Below are positions 34,037 through 42,487 of a DNA stretch of 64,000 bases, in pieces; within the stretch, counting starts at the first letter, position 1; each line of letters opens with the position of its first letter. This DNA is from Ferribacterium limneticum (lineage in GTDB: Bacteria; Pseudomonadota; Gammaproteobacteria; Burkholderiales; Rhodocyclaceae): contig NZ_CP075190.1 in assembly GCF_020510585.1 (NCBI RefSeq), forward strand, positions 1,231,001 to 1,295,000. Direction: 5' to 3'. A model generated the notes under the pieces. It searched no databases. It worked only from the letters and a program-made list of their open reading frames with translations, and was not told where the DNA came from. Both the position numbers and the translations under genes were made by a program.

Positions 34037-35857
34037 TTATTGTTCTCCTGATACGACCAACTCCCTAGTCGCCCGAGTCATCGCCACATACAACAACCGC
34101 GCCTCCTCATCCTTCCGCCCTTCATCCACCGCTCGACCAGCCCCCGGTATCGCCACCAGCGGAAACTCCAGCCCCTTGCAGCTATGCATGGTCAGGAATT
34201 TCACGGTGTCTTCCTGTTCCGCGAAGGTGATGTCGTCCTGATAGGTTACCGGGATGCCGGCTTTTCTTAGTGTGGCCAGCACCGGCTTGCCGATGCCGTA
34301 GTCGCGGTAGATGACGGCCATGTCGCTCCATGGGGTGCCGGTTTTGTGGGCTTCCTTGAGGTGCTTGGCGATGTAGTCGGCTTCTTCCTGGATGCTGGGC
34401 AGTTTGATGAGCAGCGGTTTGGGGCCGTGGCGGCCGGCGCTGATCGGGGCGACGAGGGGTACGCCGTCGTCGTCCGAGGCGCTCGGCTTGAGCAGTTCGC
34501 TGGCGATGCCGCTGGCCAGTTCAAGGACTTCCTGGGTGTTGCGGTAGTTGATCTTGAGGATGGTGGTGCGGCCTTGGGCCTGGATGCCGAGGTTCTTGAA
34601 GCTGAATTTGTTGTGCCGTCCATTGCCGTAGATGGATTGGGCGTCGTCGTACAGGACGAGCAGCGAGTTGGTGCTCGGGTTGACCATCTGGGCGACGAGT
34701 TTGAGCCATTCGGGCTGGAAGTCGTGGCCTTCATCGATGAGCACGGCGTCGTATTGGCCGGCGGGGATGATGTTGGCGTCGACGGCTCGGATGATGCGGT
34801 CGACGAGTTCGCCGGCGTAGGCATCGCTGTCCTTGCCGTTTTCCGGCAGGCCGGCGTTGTAGGCGACGAGTTGCGCGCGGCACCACTGGTGGAAGGTGTG
34901 GACATGCACCTTGTCGGCCAGCCCCTTGGCGTCCATCGTGCGGCTCAGGCGCTTGGCCAGGGTGCGGTTGTAGCAGAGGATGAGTATCGGCCGGGCGCAG
35001 ACTTTGGCGAGGTGTTCGGCGCGGTAGCCGAGGATCAGCGTCTTGCCGCTGCCGGCGACGCCGTGGATGACGCGGTGGCCTTCGCCGAGGCTGCGCGCCA
35101 ATTGTTCCTGCTGCAGGTCCATGACGCGGACGATGTCGGGGATTTCCGGTTCCTGATCATCAAACAGGCCGTTTTGCGTCGGCGCGGCGATGCGGATTTC
35201 GGGAAACAGGTGCCAGCGGATGCGGTCGATCTGGGGCAGGGCGAGCGGCACGCTGCGGGCAAAGGGCAGCATGCCCCACAGCCGTTCCTGAAAGGCTTCG
35301 GCGTCGACGCTTTCGGTCATTTCGTCCTGGCAGATGACGCGGTGGGCTTCGATGACTTCGCCGAGGTTGGTGCTGTCGAATTACTTGCGGCTGATGTTGG
35401 CGAGCACGACGCCGTAGCTCCACGGGAAGAGCAGTGTTCCCTGCATTCGCCCGCTGTTGATGGTCAGTTGCGGGTCGCGTTGCAGCAGATTGCTGACTTC
35501 GTGGGCGTATTGCCGAGCTTGTTCGAGCGGGTTGGCGACGCGCTTGAGGCCATTGGGGGTAAGGATGCTGGCGCTCTGGCGGTCGATGTCGCGGATGGTA
35601 TCGAGCTTCCAGTCCTTGACCTCGAGCACCAGCAAGCCGCGGCGCGGGTTGAAGACAACGAAGTCGGGATGCACGTTGCGCGGGCCGAGCGGTACGTCGT
35701 ACCAGAGCAGCCAGTCGTCTTCGAGCTTTTGTTCGAGGCGGTATGCCAGGCGCCGCTCGCCACCTGTCATGTTCGACACGCAGGTGCCGATTGCCGGTAT
35801 CAGCGCAGCCAAGGCCGCCCCCTTATGCTTTTGTAATCGGCCGATTATGCCATTCAA
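34037..35857 (-). pseudogene. NERD-domain UvrD-like helicase, interrupted by one in-frame stop
   Basis: One frame of about 605 codons carries an N-terminal NERD nuclease-related domain (HPDFVVFNPRRGLLVLEVKD) and a superfamily 1 helicase. The helicase part has Walker A GVAGSGKT, DEGHDF (motif II), and the C-terminal LLYVAMTRATREL. A single TAA at 35381-35383 splits it after NISRK; the next codons continue the same frame with FDSTNLGEV. The residue lost is probably Gln. Either the gene is inactivated, the halves are made separately (ATG at 35320), or the base is an error. A fragment of its NERD part recurs at 37290. Confidence 0.85.
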
Positions 35858-35892
35858 AAACTTCAGGGAGTTTTGCTAATTTGCCTCGATCG

Positions 35893-36078
35893 TGAATTAC
35901 CAGACAAAGAAAACCAGCGTCCACACCGTCGCCATGAGGCCGAACGGCCACAGCATCGCGATCCCGGCATTCCATTTTTTGCCGATTTTTCCGGTTGACC
36001 GTAGAACCAGCTGAAAAAGCCAGCCACAGGCTGCCAAGGCAGCCGGCAGTCAGCAGGCCGATGCGAAACCTCTGGGGC
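35893..36078 (-). pseudogene. Duplicated 3' end of ftrD
   Basis: About 185 bases closely match 39907-40087, the end of ftrD, including its stop codon, its internal dispersed repeat and about 75 bases beyond. Small changes break the frame. It shows that a copy of the ftrD tail moved about 4 kb. No other part of the iron locus is present. Confidence 0.75.
35967..36003 (-). repeat. CGGTCAACCGG dispersed repeat, copy 10 of 18
   Basis: Exact core, then AAAAATCGGCAAAAAATG and GAATGCC, within the ftrD-tail duplicate. Confidence 0.8.
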
Positions 36079-36096
36079 AGACCCCTATTATTTAAG
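36075..36096 (+). repeat. REP-like repeat, copy d (short)
   Basis: GGGGCAGACCCCTATTATTT, matching the inverted-repeat half of the other copies. Confidence 0.5.
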
Positions 36097-36115
36097 GATC
36101 GGTTTGCTAGGCTTC

Positions 36116-36152
36116 CACGGTCAACCGGGGAAAACGGCCAAATTTGAAATGC
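36116..36152 (+). repeat. CGGTCAACCGG dispersed repeat, copy 11 of 18
   Basis: Exact core, then GGAAAACGGCCAAATTTG and AAATGC. Confidence 0.85.
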
Positions 36153-36160
36153 AAACAACA

Positions 36161-36250
36161 AACAATAGAGGGTCGAACCGATCTGACCTTCTATTGTTCA
36201 TTGGTAAATTGCATTTAATTCGACCTGGCCCCTTTGATTCTGCCTTTGAT
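36161..36250 (+). repeat. REP-like repeat, copy e
   Basis: AACAATAGAGGGTCGAACCG, an inverted partner TTCTATTGTT, then TTTAATTCGACCTGGCCCC and TTTGATTCTGCCTTTGATT. Confidence 0.6.
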
Positions 36251-36358
36251 TCAAAATCGGCCAGCCACGGCTGTACGCCTTCACGTAGCGGCTGGACGCG
36301 CAGCCCTTCGTCGCGCACAAGCCTCTGGGCGGCTGCTGCCAGCCTGGCAGCAGTATCT

Positions 36359-36925
36359 TCAGACAAAGGCTGCGCCCGTCGCGCGCCGTTTCGCGAAGCC
36401 GGACCACGCTAGTGCGGTGAGGCCCAGCCCTGCTAGCAACAGCGTCGATGGCTCCGGCACTGCCTGCGCCGCGCGGAATTCTGCGGACCCCCCGTAGCCC
36501 GCCCCGAAGGTCTCATTGGGTTGGAACGCATAGGCCGTGCCACTGAACCTGAGTTCGTAGTCTCCCCTGCCCAAGAGCAGGGTGTCGAAGTTGACTGATT
36601 GCGCCGGAAATCCCTCAGGCATGTATGTCGTCTGCGCGTCGCCGGTGTCGAGCAGCACGCCATCGCTAAACAACTGGCCCCGGAATTCCGCGATGGAGTG
36701 ACGATTGCTGAAACCCGTGGTCACGAACGACGAGAACATCAAGGGTTCATCAGCAACGATGGCGAAGGTGAAGCGGTCCAGAAATGGGCCCGCGGGCGAA
36801 TACTGATAGATCTGCCACGACAGCGGCGCCACGATTTCGCCCATATCTACCGTGACGGCCTGCGCTGAGCCGCAGGCGAAGAGGAAACACCCGAGCCACC
36901 GCCGGGCCGCTGAATACGACATCAT
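36359..36925 (-). CDS. PEP-CTERM sorting-domain protein
   Basis: 188 residues: a signal peptide (LGCFLFACGSAQA), an exported beta-rich middle and a C-terminal PEP-CTERM tail (VPEPSTLLLAGLGLTALAW followed by basic residues). Such tails are cut by exosortase and route proteins to the surface or exopolysaccharide. The start at 36925 has AGGAGG seven bases upstream; the longer frame lacks a signal peptide at its front. No exosortase is in the window. Confidence 0.85.
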   Translation of the reverse strand: MMSYSAARRWLGCFLFACGSAQAVTVDMGEIVAPLSWQIYQYSPAGPFLDRFTFAIVADEPLMFSSFVTTGFSNRHSIAEFRGQLFSDGVLLDTGDAQTTYMPEGFPAQSVNFDTLLLGRGDYELRFSGTAYAFQPNETFGAGYGGSAEFRAAQAVPEPSTLLLAGLGLTALAWSGFAKRRATGAAFV

Positions 36926-37212
36926 GGTTTGCCTCCTTCTCTGTACAGCCGTTCGACCGACGACCTTGAAGCAGCCGCTGGCCCCGGCCCGTGCCACCGC
37001 CCGAACTTGGCGCCCTCGACGTGCGGCGCCGCCAGGAGCGCCAGGCCTGGCAGGATCAGCGCGTATGTCGAGGGTTCGGGCACTTCGTTCAACGCGTGCG
37101 TGGCGAACTGCCGGACGTCAACCCTCATCGATAGCGCGGTGCGGCTGTCGATCAGGCTCGCAACCATCCTCGGTTGCCGGGTCGGATCGAAGTGCAGCGT
37201 CGTCATGTTCAT
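36922..37212 (-). pseudogene. Remnant of a second PEP-CTERM protein
   Basis: 96 codons ending in an ATGA overlap with the next PEP-CTERM gene. It has EVPEPSTYALILPGLALLAA but no signal peptide. After the hydrophobic stretch the frame lacks the basic end. The neighbouring frame there reads AARRGRQ, so a frameshift near the C-terminus is likely, on top of loss of the N-terminus. Confidence 0.5.
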
Positions 37213-37263
37213 GGCCTCACAATGTCACGCCGGTCAGTGCGACACTGTTCGGCAACACACACA

Positions 37264-37288
37264 GCAAAAGGGGCCAGGTACGAATTTT
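37264..37288 (-). repeat. REP-like repeat, copy f (partial)
   Basis: AAAAGGGGCCAGGTACGAAT, the complement of the ATTCGACCTGGCCCCTTT half of the other copies. Confidence 0.5.
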
Positions 37289-37289
37289 T

Positions 37290-37402
37290 CTGACGGTCGA
37301 TGTCGTGGATGGTGTCGAGCTTCCAGTCCTTGACCTCCAGCACCAGCAAGCCGCGGCGCGGGTTGAAAACCACAAAGTAGGGATGCACATTGCGCGGCCC
37401 AA
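37290..37402 (-). pseudogene. Fragment of the NERD-helicase gene
   Basis: About 113 bases closely resemble 35577-35693, the part of the NERD-helicase gene encoding HPDFVVFNPRRGLLVLEVKD and DTIRDIDRQ. On the minus strand it still reads PYFVVFNPRRGLLVLEVKDW. Both ends break into unrelated or repeat sequence. Confidence 0.7.
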
Positions 37403-37424
37403 CCTGCCACAGCCTCGCCGGCCC

Positions 37425-37462
37425 GGCATTCTATTTTTGGCTGTTTTTTCCAGTTGACCGTA
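37425..37462 (-). repeat. CGGTCAACCGG dispersed repeat, copy 12 of 18
   Basis: Core with one change (CGGTCAACTGG), then AAAAAACAGCCAAAAATA and GAATGCC. Confidence 0.75.
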
Positions 37463-37566
37463 GAACCTGCTGGAATGCCCTCGATTCCGTGCGCTGCCGA
37501 ACGGAACAAAGCTGGCGCCCGGCGCATGGTGGCGCCGATGCCGAACCTTTCCTGATTGAGATATCA

Positions 37567-37857
37567 ATGTTCATCGGACGCTATGGCCCCGCCCTGGCGA
37601 TCAAGGCGATTCGGCCGGCAATTCCTGTTTGGCTGCTATTCGTCGCGGTCCAACTGGTGGATGTCGGTTGGGCTGTTTTGGTTCTGCTTGGCGTCGAGAA
37701 ACTGCGAATTGTTCCGGGGATAACAGCTTCAAACCCGCTCGGCCTTTACTACATGCCCTGCACCCACAGCCTGGCTGCCGTTGCCCAGTGGCTCGATCGG
37801 CAGCGGAAGCCTGCGATCACCCGGCCATGTTTTTACGTGGGACAACCATCACCATGA
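37567..37857 (+). pseudogene. Truncated membrane protein
   Basis: 96 codons from an ATG at 37567: MFIGRYGPALAIKAIRPAIP then VWLLFVAVQLVDVGWAVLVL, with GLYYMPCTHSLAAV. This looks like the front of a larger multi-helix membrane protein (MFIGHYGPA...YYMPYTHSL type). After about residue 75 the sequence turns polar (QWLDRQRKPAITRP) and stops, so most of the protein is lost. It overlaps the hydrolase start by 4 bases. Confidence 0.5.
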
Positions 37858-38696
37858 CCATCGCAGCAACCGACACCACAACTCACTACCTGTCACGCCC
37901 TGGCGGACGTATCGCCTATTCCCTGGTCGGCGAAGGCCCGCTTGTCATCTGCCTTCCCGGCATGGGTGACGTGCGCTCGGTCTATCGATTTCTCGCGCCG
38001 GCCCTTGCCGGGGCGGGTTACCGGGTGGCTACCATGGACCTGCGCGGCCACGGTGACAGCGACGTGAGTTTCGATGTCTACGACGATGTCGCCGCCGGTG
38101 GCGATCTCATCGCGCTGGCCGAACACCTCGGTGGACAGGCCATCCTCGTCGGCAACTCCATGGGCGCCGGGGCGGCATGTTGGGCGGCGGCCGAAGCGCC
38201 CGGGCTGACGACCGGCCTGGTGTTGATCGGCCCATTCGTGCGTCAGCCGAAAACCAACCCGTTCAGCAAGCTATTGCTTCGCCTGGCCTTGCTCCGCCCT
38301 TGGGGCCCGGCGGTCTGGAAAGCCTATTCCCGGATGCTCTATCCGACACGTAGCGGGGCCGAGTACGAGGCGCACTTCGCCGAGGCCGCCCGGCATTTAC
38401 GGCAGCCCGGCCACTGGGCTGCGTTTCAGAAGATCACGCAGATCTCGCACGATCCCGCCGAGGCGAGCCTCGGCAAGGTGCGTGCGCCGACGTTTGTCGT
38501 CATGGGAGAAAAGGACCGGGATTTCGCCGATCCGTCCGCAGAAGCGCGCTGGATCGCTGACCGTCTGAGCGGCGAGGTGCTGATGGTGCCAGGCGCCGGC
38601 CACTACCCGCAGGCCGAGTTTCCGGAGATTGTTTCGCCGGCGGTGATCGCGTTCGTGAGGCGAATCACGCCGTCAGTCGCAAGAACGCGGGCATGA
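37854..38696 (+). CDS. Alpha/beta-hydrolase family protein
   Basis: 280 residues with the alpha/beta-hydrolase fold. The nucleophile elbow is GNSMGAG (Ser near 104), the acid lies in the GEKDRDF region, and the late His is in GAGHYPQAEFPE. The oxyanion segment LPGMGD and DLRGHGDSD are also present. It is cytoplasmic and the substrate is not evident. The ATG at 37854 is chosen because the family fold begins soon after; an earlier in-frame ATG at 37827 exists. It runs with the DUF1772 gene. Confidence 0.87.
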   Translation: MTIAATDTTTHYLSRPGGRIAYSLVGEGPLVICLPGMGDVRSVYRFLAPALAGAGYRVATMDLRGHGDSDVSFDVYDDVAAGGDLIALAEHLGGQAILVGNSMGAGAACWAAAEAPGLTTGLVLIGPFVRQPKTNPFSKLLLRLALLRPWGPAVWKAYSRMLYPTRSGAEYEAHFAEAARHLRQPGHWAAFQKITQISHDPAEASLGKVRAPTFVVMGEKDRDFADPSAEARWIADRLSGEVLMVPGAGHYPQAEFPEIVSPAVIAFVRRITPSVARTRA

Positions 38697-38812
38697 CCAA
38701 TTGTCCGGGACCAAGCGCGTATTCGCCCGCGGTGTTGGCAACTTGGTGTGGGCCGTTCAATCCCGGAAAGCCCGAATACTTTGCCGCACTGATGCAGGCG
38801 GCAAAGAACTGA
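38693..38812 (+). CDS. Possible 39-residue protein
   Basis: A frame MTNCPGPSAYSPAVLATWCG then PFNPGKPEYFAALMQAAKN starts in an ATGA overlap with the hydrolase stop and ends 13 bases before the next gene. It has no recognised family and could be chance or a remnant. Confidence 0.25.
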   Translation: MTNCPGPSAYSPAVLATWCGPFNPGKPEYFAALMQAAKN

Positions 38813-38825
38813 CAGGAGACATCGC

Positions 38826-39263
38826 ATGCTACAAACAGCTCAGTTTCTAGCCACCTTGTGCGCTACCTTGTTCGCCGGTGCCGCCATCTACATCAATCTC
38901 GTCGAGCATCCCGCGCGCATGGGGCTCGGCACGAAAGCCGCCGCAACCGAGTGGGCGCCGAGCTACAAGCGGGCAACGGTGATGCAGGCCTCCCTGGCGG
39001 TCCTCAGTTTTATTTCGGGCTTCGTGGCGTGGCTGCTCGGCGGTGGCTTCGGATGGCTTGCCGGTGGGATTCTCATTGGCCTGGTGGTGCCATTCACGTT
39101 CGCCGCCATCATGCCTGTCAACGACGCACTGCTTGCCCCGGGCCGCGATCTCGCCTCGCCCGAAACGCGCAAGCTGCTGGAAAGGTGGGCAAGGCTGCAC
39201 GCCGTGCGCAGCGGATTGGGTCTTATGGCATCGGTCGTCTATGTGGCCATGTCGCTTGGCTAA
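38826..39263 (+). CDS. DUF1772 family membrane protein
   Basis: 145 residues, four predicted helices, with the DUF1772 pattern: an N-terminal helix followed by NLVEHPARM, the central KRATVMQASLAVLSF, and IMPVNDALL before a polar loop. It is an inner-membrane protein of unknown role. ACAGGAGA precedes the ATG. It follows the hydrolase in the same direction. Confidence 0.88.
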   Translation: MLQTAQFLATLCATLFAGAAIYINLVEHPARMGLGTKAAATEWAPSYKRATVMQASLAVLSFISGFVAWLLGGGFGWLAGGILIGLVVPFTFAAIMPVNDALLAPGRDLASPETRKLLERWARLHAVRSGLGLMASVVYVAMSLG

Positions 39264-39461
39264 GGCTAACCAGGGTTACGACGCAAAGCGCAAAAAACGA
39301 CCAAAAAAGCAACGCTGGCCATGCTCAATAGTGTGCGGTGCATCCACGGGGCTGCTTTTACTTGTAGCAGCATCTTCAATCACTTGGTGCGTTAGCGCAC
39401 AGTGGCATGTGACCCCGGCTGCTAATTTGGAAGCCCGTTGATGTTCGCAAAGGAGATTGTC

Positions 39462-39767
39462 ATGGAAAAAATGAATCCATCGCGCCGCAATGTTTTCCGC
39501 GCTGCTCTAGCTACTGGCTGCATGCTGTGCGTGCCGGCGGCTTTCGCTGCCGATGACCCGAAGAAAAGCACGAAACCCACGCCTGGAGACGGCTCATCCC
39601 AGGTGAAAAAAGTTACACAGGCGACTGTGCAATATCAGCCAAAACCAAAGGGTGAGCAAAAATGTGCCCTATGCACGAACTTCATTCCTGAGTCGAATAC
39701 CTGCAAACTGGTTGAGGGGAAAATCAGTCCAGACGGCTGGTGTACCTTGTGGGCCAAGAAAGTCTGA
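39462..39767 (+). CDS. High-potential iron-sulfur protein (HiPIP)
   Basis: 101 residues: a twin-arginine signal (SRRNVFRAALATGCML...AAFA) and a C-terminal HiPIP motif with four cysteines (CALCTNF, NTCKLVEG, GWCTLW) that hold a [4Fe-4S] cluster. HiPIPs carry electrons in the periplasm, often to terminal oxidases or reaction centres. The ATG at 39462 has AAGGAG upstream; a longer frame lacks one. It is convergent with ftrD. Confidence 0.9.
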   Translation: MEKMNPSRRNVFRAALATGCMLCVPAAFAADDPKKSTKPTPGDGSSQVKKVTQATVQYQPKPKGEQKCALCTNFIPESNTCKLVEGKISPDGWCTLWAKKV

Positions 39768-39906
39768 ATATCGTCACGCCGGGATGGGCACTCAAGAGCC
39801 CACCGGCCAAGTCGGGGCGGATCGGTAGTAAACAGTGTTGACCAGCCGCTGGCTGGCGGCATGCAGCCCCAATCGGATAAAAGGGGGCTGCTTGGTGGTG
39901 GGTGGT

Positions 39907-41298
39907 TTACCAGACAAAGAAAACCAGCGTCCACACCGTCGCCATCAGCCCGACCGGCCACAGCATCGCCAGCCCGGCAGTCCATTTTTGGCCGATTTTT
40001 CCGGTTGACCGTAGAACCAGCTGCAAAGCCAGCCACAAGCTGCCGAGGCAGCCGGCGGTCAGCAGTCCGATGCGGAAATACGGCAGCCAGCCTAGCCACA
40101 GGTGTTCGGCTTTCAAATGGGTGACGGTGAGCATCGACAGGCCGAGGATGACGCTCGCGGCGGCGAGCGGGGTCAGGGCGAGGGTGAAGCGTTGCCAGTT
40201 CAGGTGTTCGGTTTTGAGCAATCTGGCGGCGAGGGCCGGGCCGATCAGGAGCAGGCTGCCGAGCAGGAAGCCGCCGCCGAGCAGGTAGGCGAGGATCAGC
40301 GCGCCGTCGAGCCAGGTAAACAGGTCGCTGGCTTCCGGGTAGTGGGTGAGCAGCCACCACGGCACGTCGTTGTCGAGCAGGGCGAAGTGGTCGTGGTCGA
40401 CGAGCCAGTCGGCGGCGGCCAGTTTGGCGCTGAGCAACCAGGGGCTGAGCGTCCATTGGAAGGCGGCGGTAGCGACGCCAAGCACGCCGTAGACGAGCGT
40501 TAGCGCATCGGGCGTGCGGGCCGGGTTGTTGAAGTCGAGGATTTCGCTGAACGGCGAGCGGGCCGAGTAGGTGACGGCGTCGCGCTGGCCGGCGCAGCGG
40601 CCGCAGCTGTGGCACTCGGAGGCGCTGGTCATGCGGCGGACGTCGAGCAGCGGGGCGCAATTGACCGGTTCGAAGTCACCTTGATACTTGTCCCAGGCGT
40701 CGCGGTCGACCTTGTAGTGGAGCGGGGCGATCTTGGCCAGCACGGCGAAAACGCCCGAGGCCGGGCACAGGTAGCGGCACCAGATGCGCTTTTCGCGGCC
40801 GTAGAGCAGGCCGATGACGATGGCCGCAATGGTCGAGCCGCCGAGGACCAGCAACGCCGCTTGCGGGTATTCGTAAACGCTGACCAGCTGGCCGTAAACC
40901 GTGGTCATCACGAAGGCGACGAAGGGCCAGCCGGTCCATTTGAGCCAGCGCGGCAGCGCCTTGCCCCGGCCGTACTGGCTGACCCATTCGGAAATGGCGC
41001 CTTCCGGGCAGAACAGGCCGCACCAGACGCGGCCCATGGTCACCGTGGCGATCATGACGCCGGGCCACCAGAGGCCCCAGAAGCAGAATTGAGCGAACAG
41101 CCGGAGGTTGTCCCAGATGTGTTGGTCTTCGGCTGGCAAAGGCAAAAACGCCGGGATGATGACCATCGCGGCGTAGAGGACGACGATGACCCACTGGACG
41201 GCGATGATGGACCGGCGATTGTTCCTGAGAAAAAGGCCGATTTTTGCCACCCGGCTTTGCGGGCGGCTGGCGTGGAACTGGATGACGTGTTCAGCCAC
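39907..41298 (-). CDS. ftrD: Polyferredoxin of the Ftr iron transporter (FtrD-like)
   Basis: 463 residues with several membrane helices and ferredoxin-type cysteines: CGLFCPEGA, CRYLCPASG and CHSCGRC (NapH/CcoG-like). In FtrABCD systems FtrD is thought to take electrons from the iron oxidation step at the permease. It overlaps ftrC by 8 bases, so translation is coupled. A dispersed repeat near the end encodes RSTGKIGQK in frame. Its last 60 or so codons have been copied to 35893 and partly to 23733. Confidence 0.88.
   Translation of the reverse strand: MAEHVIQFHASRPQSRVAKIGLFLRNNRRSIIAVQWVIVVLYAAMVIIPAFLPLPAEDQHIWDNLRLFAQFCFWGLWWPGVMIATVTMGRVWCGLFCPEGAISEWVSQYGRGKALPRWLKWTGWPFVAFVMTTVYGQLVSVYEYPQAALLVLGGSTIAAIVIGLLYGREKRIWCRYLCPASGVFAVLAKIAPLHYKVDRDAWDKYQGDFEPVNCAPLLDVRRMTSASECHSCGRCAGQRDAVTYSARSPFSEILDFNNPARTPDALTLVYGVLGVATAAFQWTLSPWLLSAKLAAADWLVDHDHFALLDNDVPWWLLTHYPEASDLFTWLDGALILAYLLGGGFLLGSLLLIGPALAARLLKTEHLNWQRFTLALTPLAAASVILGLSMLTVTHLKAEHLWLGWLPYFRIGLLTAGCLGSLWLALQLVLRSTGKIGQKWTAGLAMLWPVGLMATVWTLVFFVW
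39977..40013 (-). repeat. CGGTCAACCGG dispersed repeat, copy 13 of 18 (inside ftrD)
   Basis: Exact core, then AAAAATCGGCCAAAAATG and GACTGCC. Read in frame by ftrD as RSTGKIGQKW. Confidence 0.85.
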
Positions 41299-42094
41299 GG
41301 CCGGTCCTCCGCCAGGCGAAGAGCACGACGCCCCAGTAGGCGACCCAGACGAGCAGGCTGCTCAGGGCCGGGCGGGCGCGGTATCCGGAGAAGTCGGCGA
41401 GCAGTTTGCCGCCCTTGGTGGTGTCGTCGATCAACATCGAGGTGTCCCACACCGGATCGAGCAGTGGCGGCAGGTAGCCGGCGCCGATCAGGCGGTCGAT
41501 GGCGGCGATGAGCAGGGCCGAGGCCAGCACCAGCAGCAGGATGGACGACAGGCGCAGGAGCAGGGCGATGTTGAGTCGGGCCAGACTTTTCGCAGCCAGC
41601 CAGGCGGTCGCCCAGGCGCCGGTAAAACCAGCCAGGGCGCCGACCCAGAGCGGTGTCAGGTCACCTTCCTGGGCCATGCCATAAAGGAAGATCACCGTCT
41701 CCGCGCCTTCACGGGCGACGGCGAGCGCGGCCACCACGGCGACGCCGAAGTAGCCCGAGCGTTCGCGGGCGGCGGCCAGGTCGGCATGCAGCCGGGCCTT
41801 CATCGTCCGGCCATGCTTGCGCATCCACAGCACCATCTGGGTGATCAGCCCGGCGGCGACGAAGAGCGTGGCGGTCTGGAAGATTTCCAGCGCCTCGCCA
41901 GTCAGCTCGTCCTGCACCGTGAGCAGCGCCCAGCCGAGCAGCAGGGCTAGCCCGACGCCGGCGCCGAGGCCGATGAACAGGGCGCGCTTGCCCTTGCCGG
42001 TCGTGTCGTTGGCCTGCAACCAGGCGTAGAGAATGCCGGCGATCAGGAAAGCTTCGAGGCTTTCGCGCCAGACGACAAAAAATGCGTTACCCAT
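41291..42094 (-). CDS. ftrC: FTR1-family iron permease (FtrC-like)
   Basis: 267 residues, about seven helices. It carries the two REXXE iron-binding motifs of Ftr1 permeases: RESLE at residues 10-14 and REGAE in the fourth helix region. It moves Fe(III) formed from periplasmic Fe(II) across the inner membrane. It has neighbours of all the other Ftr parts. The leader contains CCAGCCAGC about 37 bases upstream of the ATG. Confidence 0.93.
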   Translation of the reverse strand: MGNAFFVVWRESLEAFLIAGILYAWLQANDTTGKGKRALFIGLGAGVGLALLLGWALLTVQDELTGEALEIFQTATLFVAAGLITQMVLWMRKHGRTMKARLHADLAAARERSGYFGVAVVAALAVAREGAETVIFLYGMAQEGDLTPLWVGALAGFTGAWATAWLAAKSLARLNIALLLRLSSILLLVLASALLIAAIDRLIGAGYLPPLLDPVWDTSMLIDDTTKGGKLLADFSGYRARPALSSLLVWVAYWGVVLFAWRRTGRG

Positions 42095-42130
42095 GCTGTG
42101 CTCCGTGCTTGCTGGCTATTTATAGATTTG

Positions 42131-42140
42131 GCTGGCTGGC
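42131..42140 (-). promoter_or_regulatory. CCAGCCAGC leader motif before ftrC
   Basis: GCCAGCCAGC in gene sense about 37 bases before the ATG, with a second GCCAGC nearer the start. Confidence 0.4.
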
Positions 42141-42145
42141 GGTTA

Positions 42146-42478
42146 TTACTTGGCGACGATTTTTCCCTGCCCGGTTTCCGGATGAAAATCGTCAAAGAAC
42201 TTGTACGTCCCCGGTTTCATCGGGAAAAACACGAGGTTGCGTGTCACGCCGGGGGCGAGGACCAGTTCCTTCTTCAATTCAAGGCTCTCGAATTCCGCCG
42301 CGCCCGGCCCTTCATTCTTCACCTCCAGCCGAAAGCGCGTCATGGCCGGCACTTCCAGCGTTTCCGGGTGGAGACGACCATCCTTCATGAGCAGCTTGAT
42401 GGTCGGCATGTCGTCGGCCGATGCCACGGTCAACTGGAAAAAAAGGCTAAAAATGAAAAGCAGGCGGGCGGTTTTCAT
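42146..42478 (-). CDS. ftrB: Periplasmic cupredoxin-like protein (FtrB-like)
   Basis: 110 residues: a signal peptide and one cupredoxin-like domain (HPETLEVPAMTRFRLEVKNE; GTYKFFDDFHPETGQG). In Ftr systems the cupredoxin is thought to oxidise periplasmic Fe(II) for the permease. AAGGAA lies before the ATG. Oddly, part of the signal peptide (LFFQLTVA) is encoded by a dispersed repeat, so the element has been built into a secretion signal. Confidence 0.85.
   Translation of the reverse strand: MKTARLLFIFSLFFQLTVASADDMPTIKLLMKDGRLHPETLEVPAMTRFRLEVKNEGPGAAEFESLELKKELVLAPGVTRNLVFFPMKPGTYKFFDDFHPETGQGKIVAK
42423..42460 (+). repeat. CGGTCAACCGG dispersed repeat, copy 14 of 18 (in the ftrB signal peptide)
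   Basis: Core with one change (CGGTCAACTGG), then AAAAAAAGGCTAAAAATG and AAAAGC. The opposite strand is read by ftrB as FFQLTVA. Confidence 0.75.
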
Positions 42479-42487
42479 GAGCGTTCC

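Larger units (their letters stand above)
35858..36358 (+). other. Gene-free scar of repeats and an ftrD-like fragment
   Basis: 501 bases with no intact gene. From left: an ftrD 3'-end duplicate containing repeat copy 10, a REP-like repeat, repeat copy 11, a second REP-like repeat, then sequence antisense to the end of the PEP-CTERM gene. Confidence 0.65.
37213..37566 (+). other. Gene-free stretch with a NERD-gene fragment and repeats
   Basis: 354 bases holding a REP-like copy (37264), a NERD-domain gene fragment (37290-37402) and dispersed repeat copy 12. No intact frame. Confidence 0.6.
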
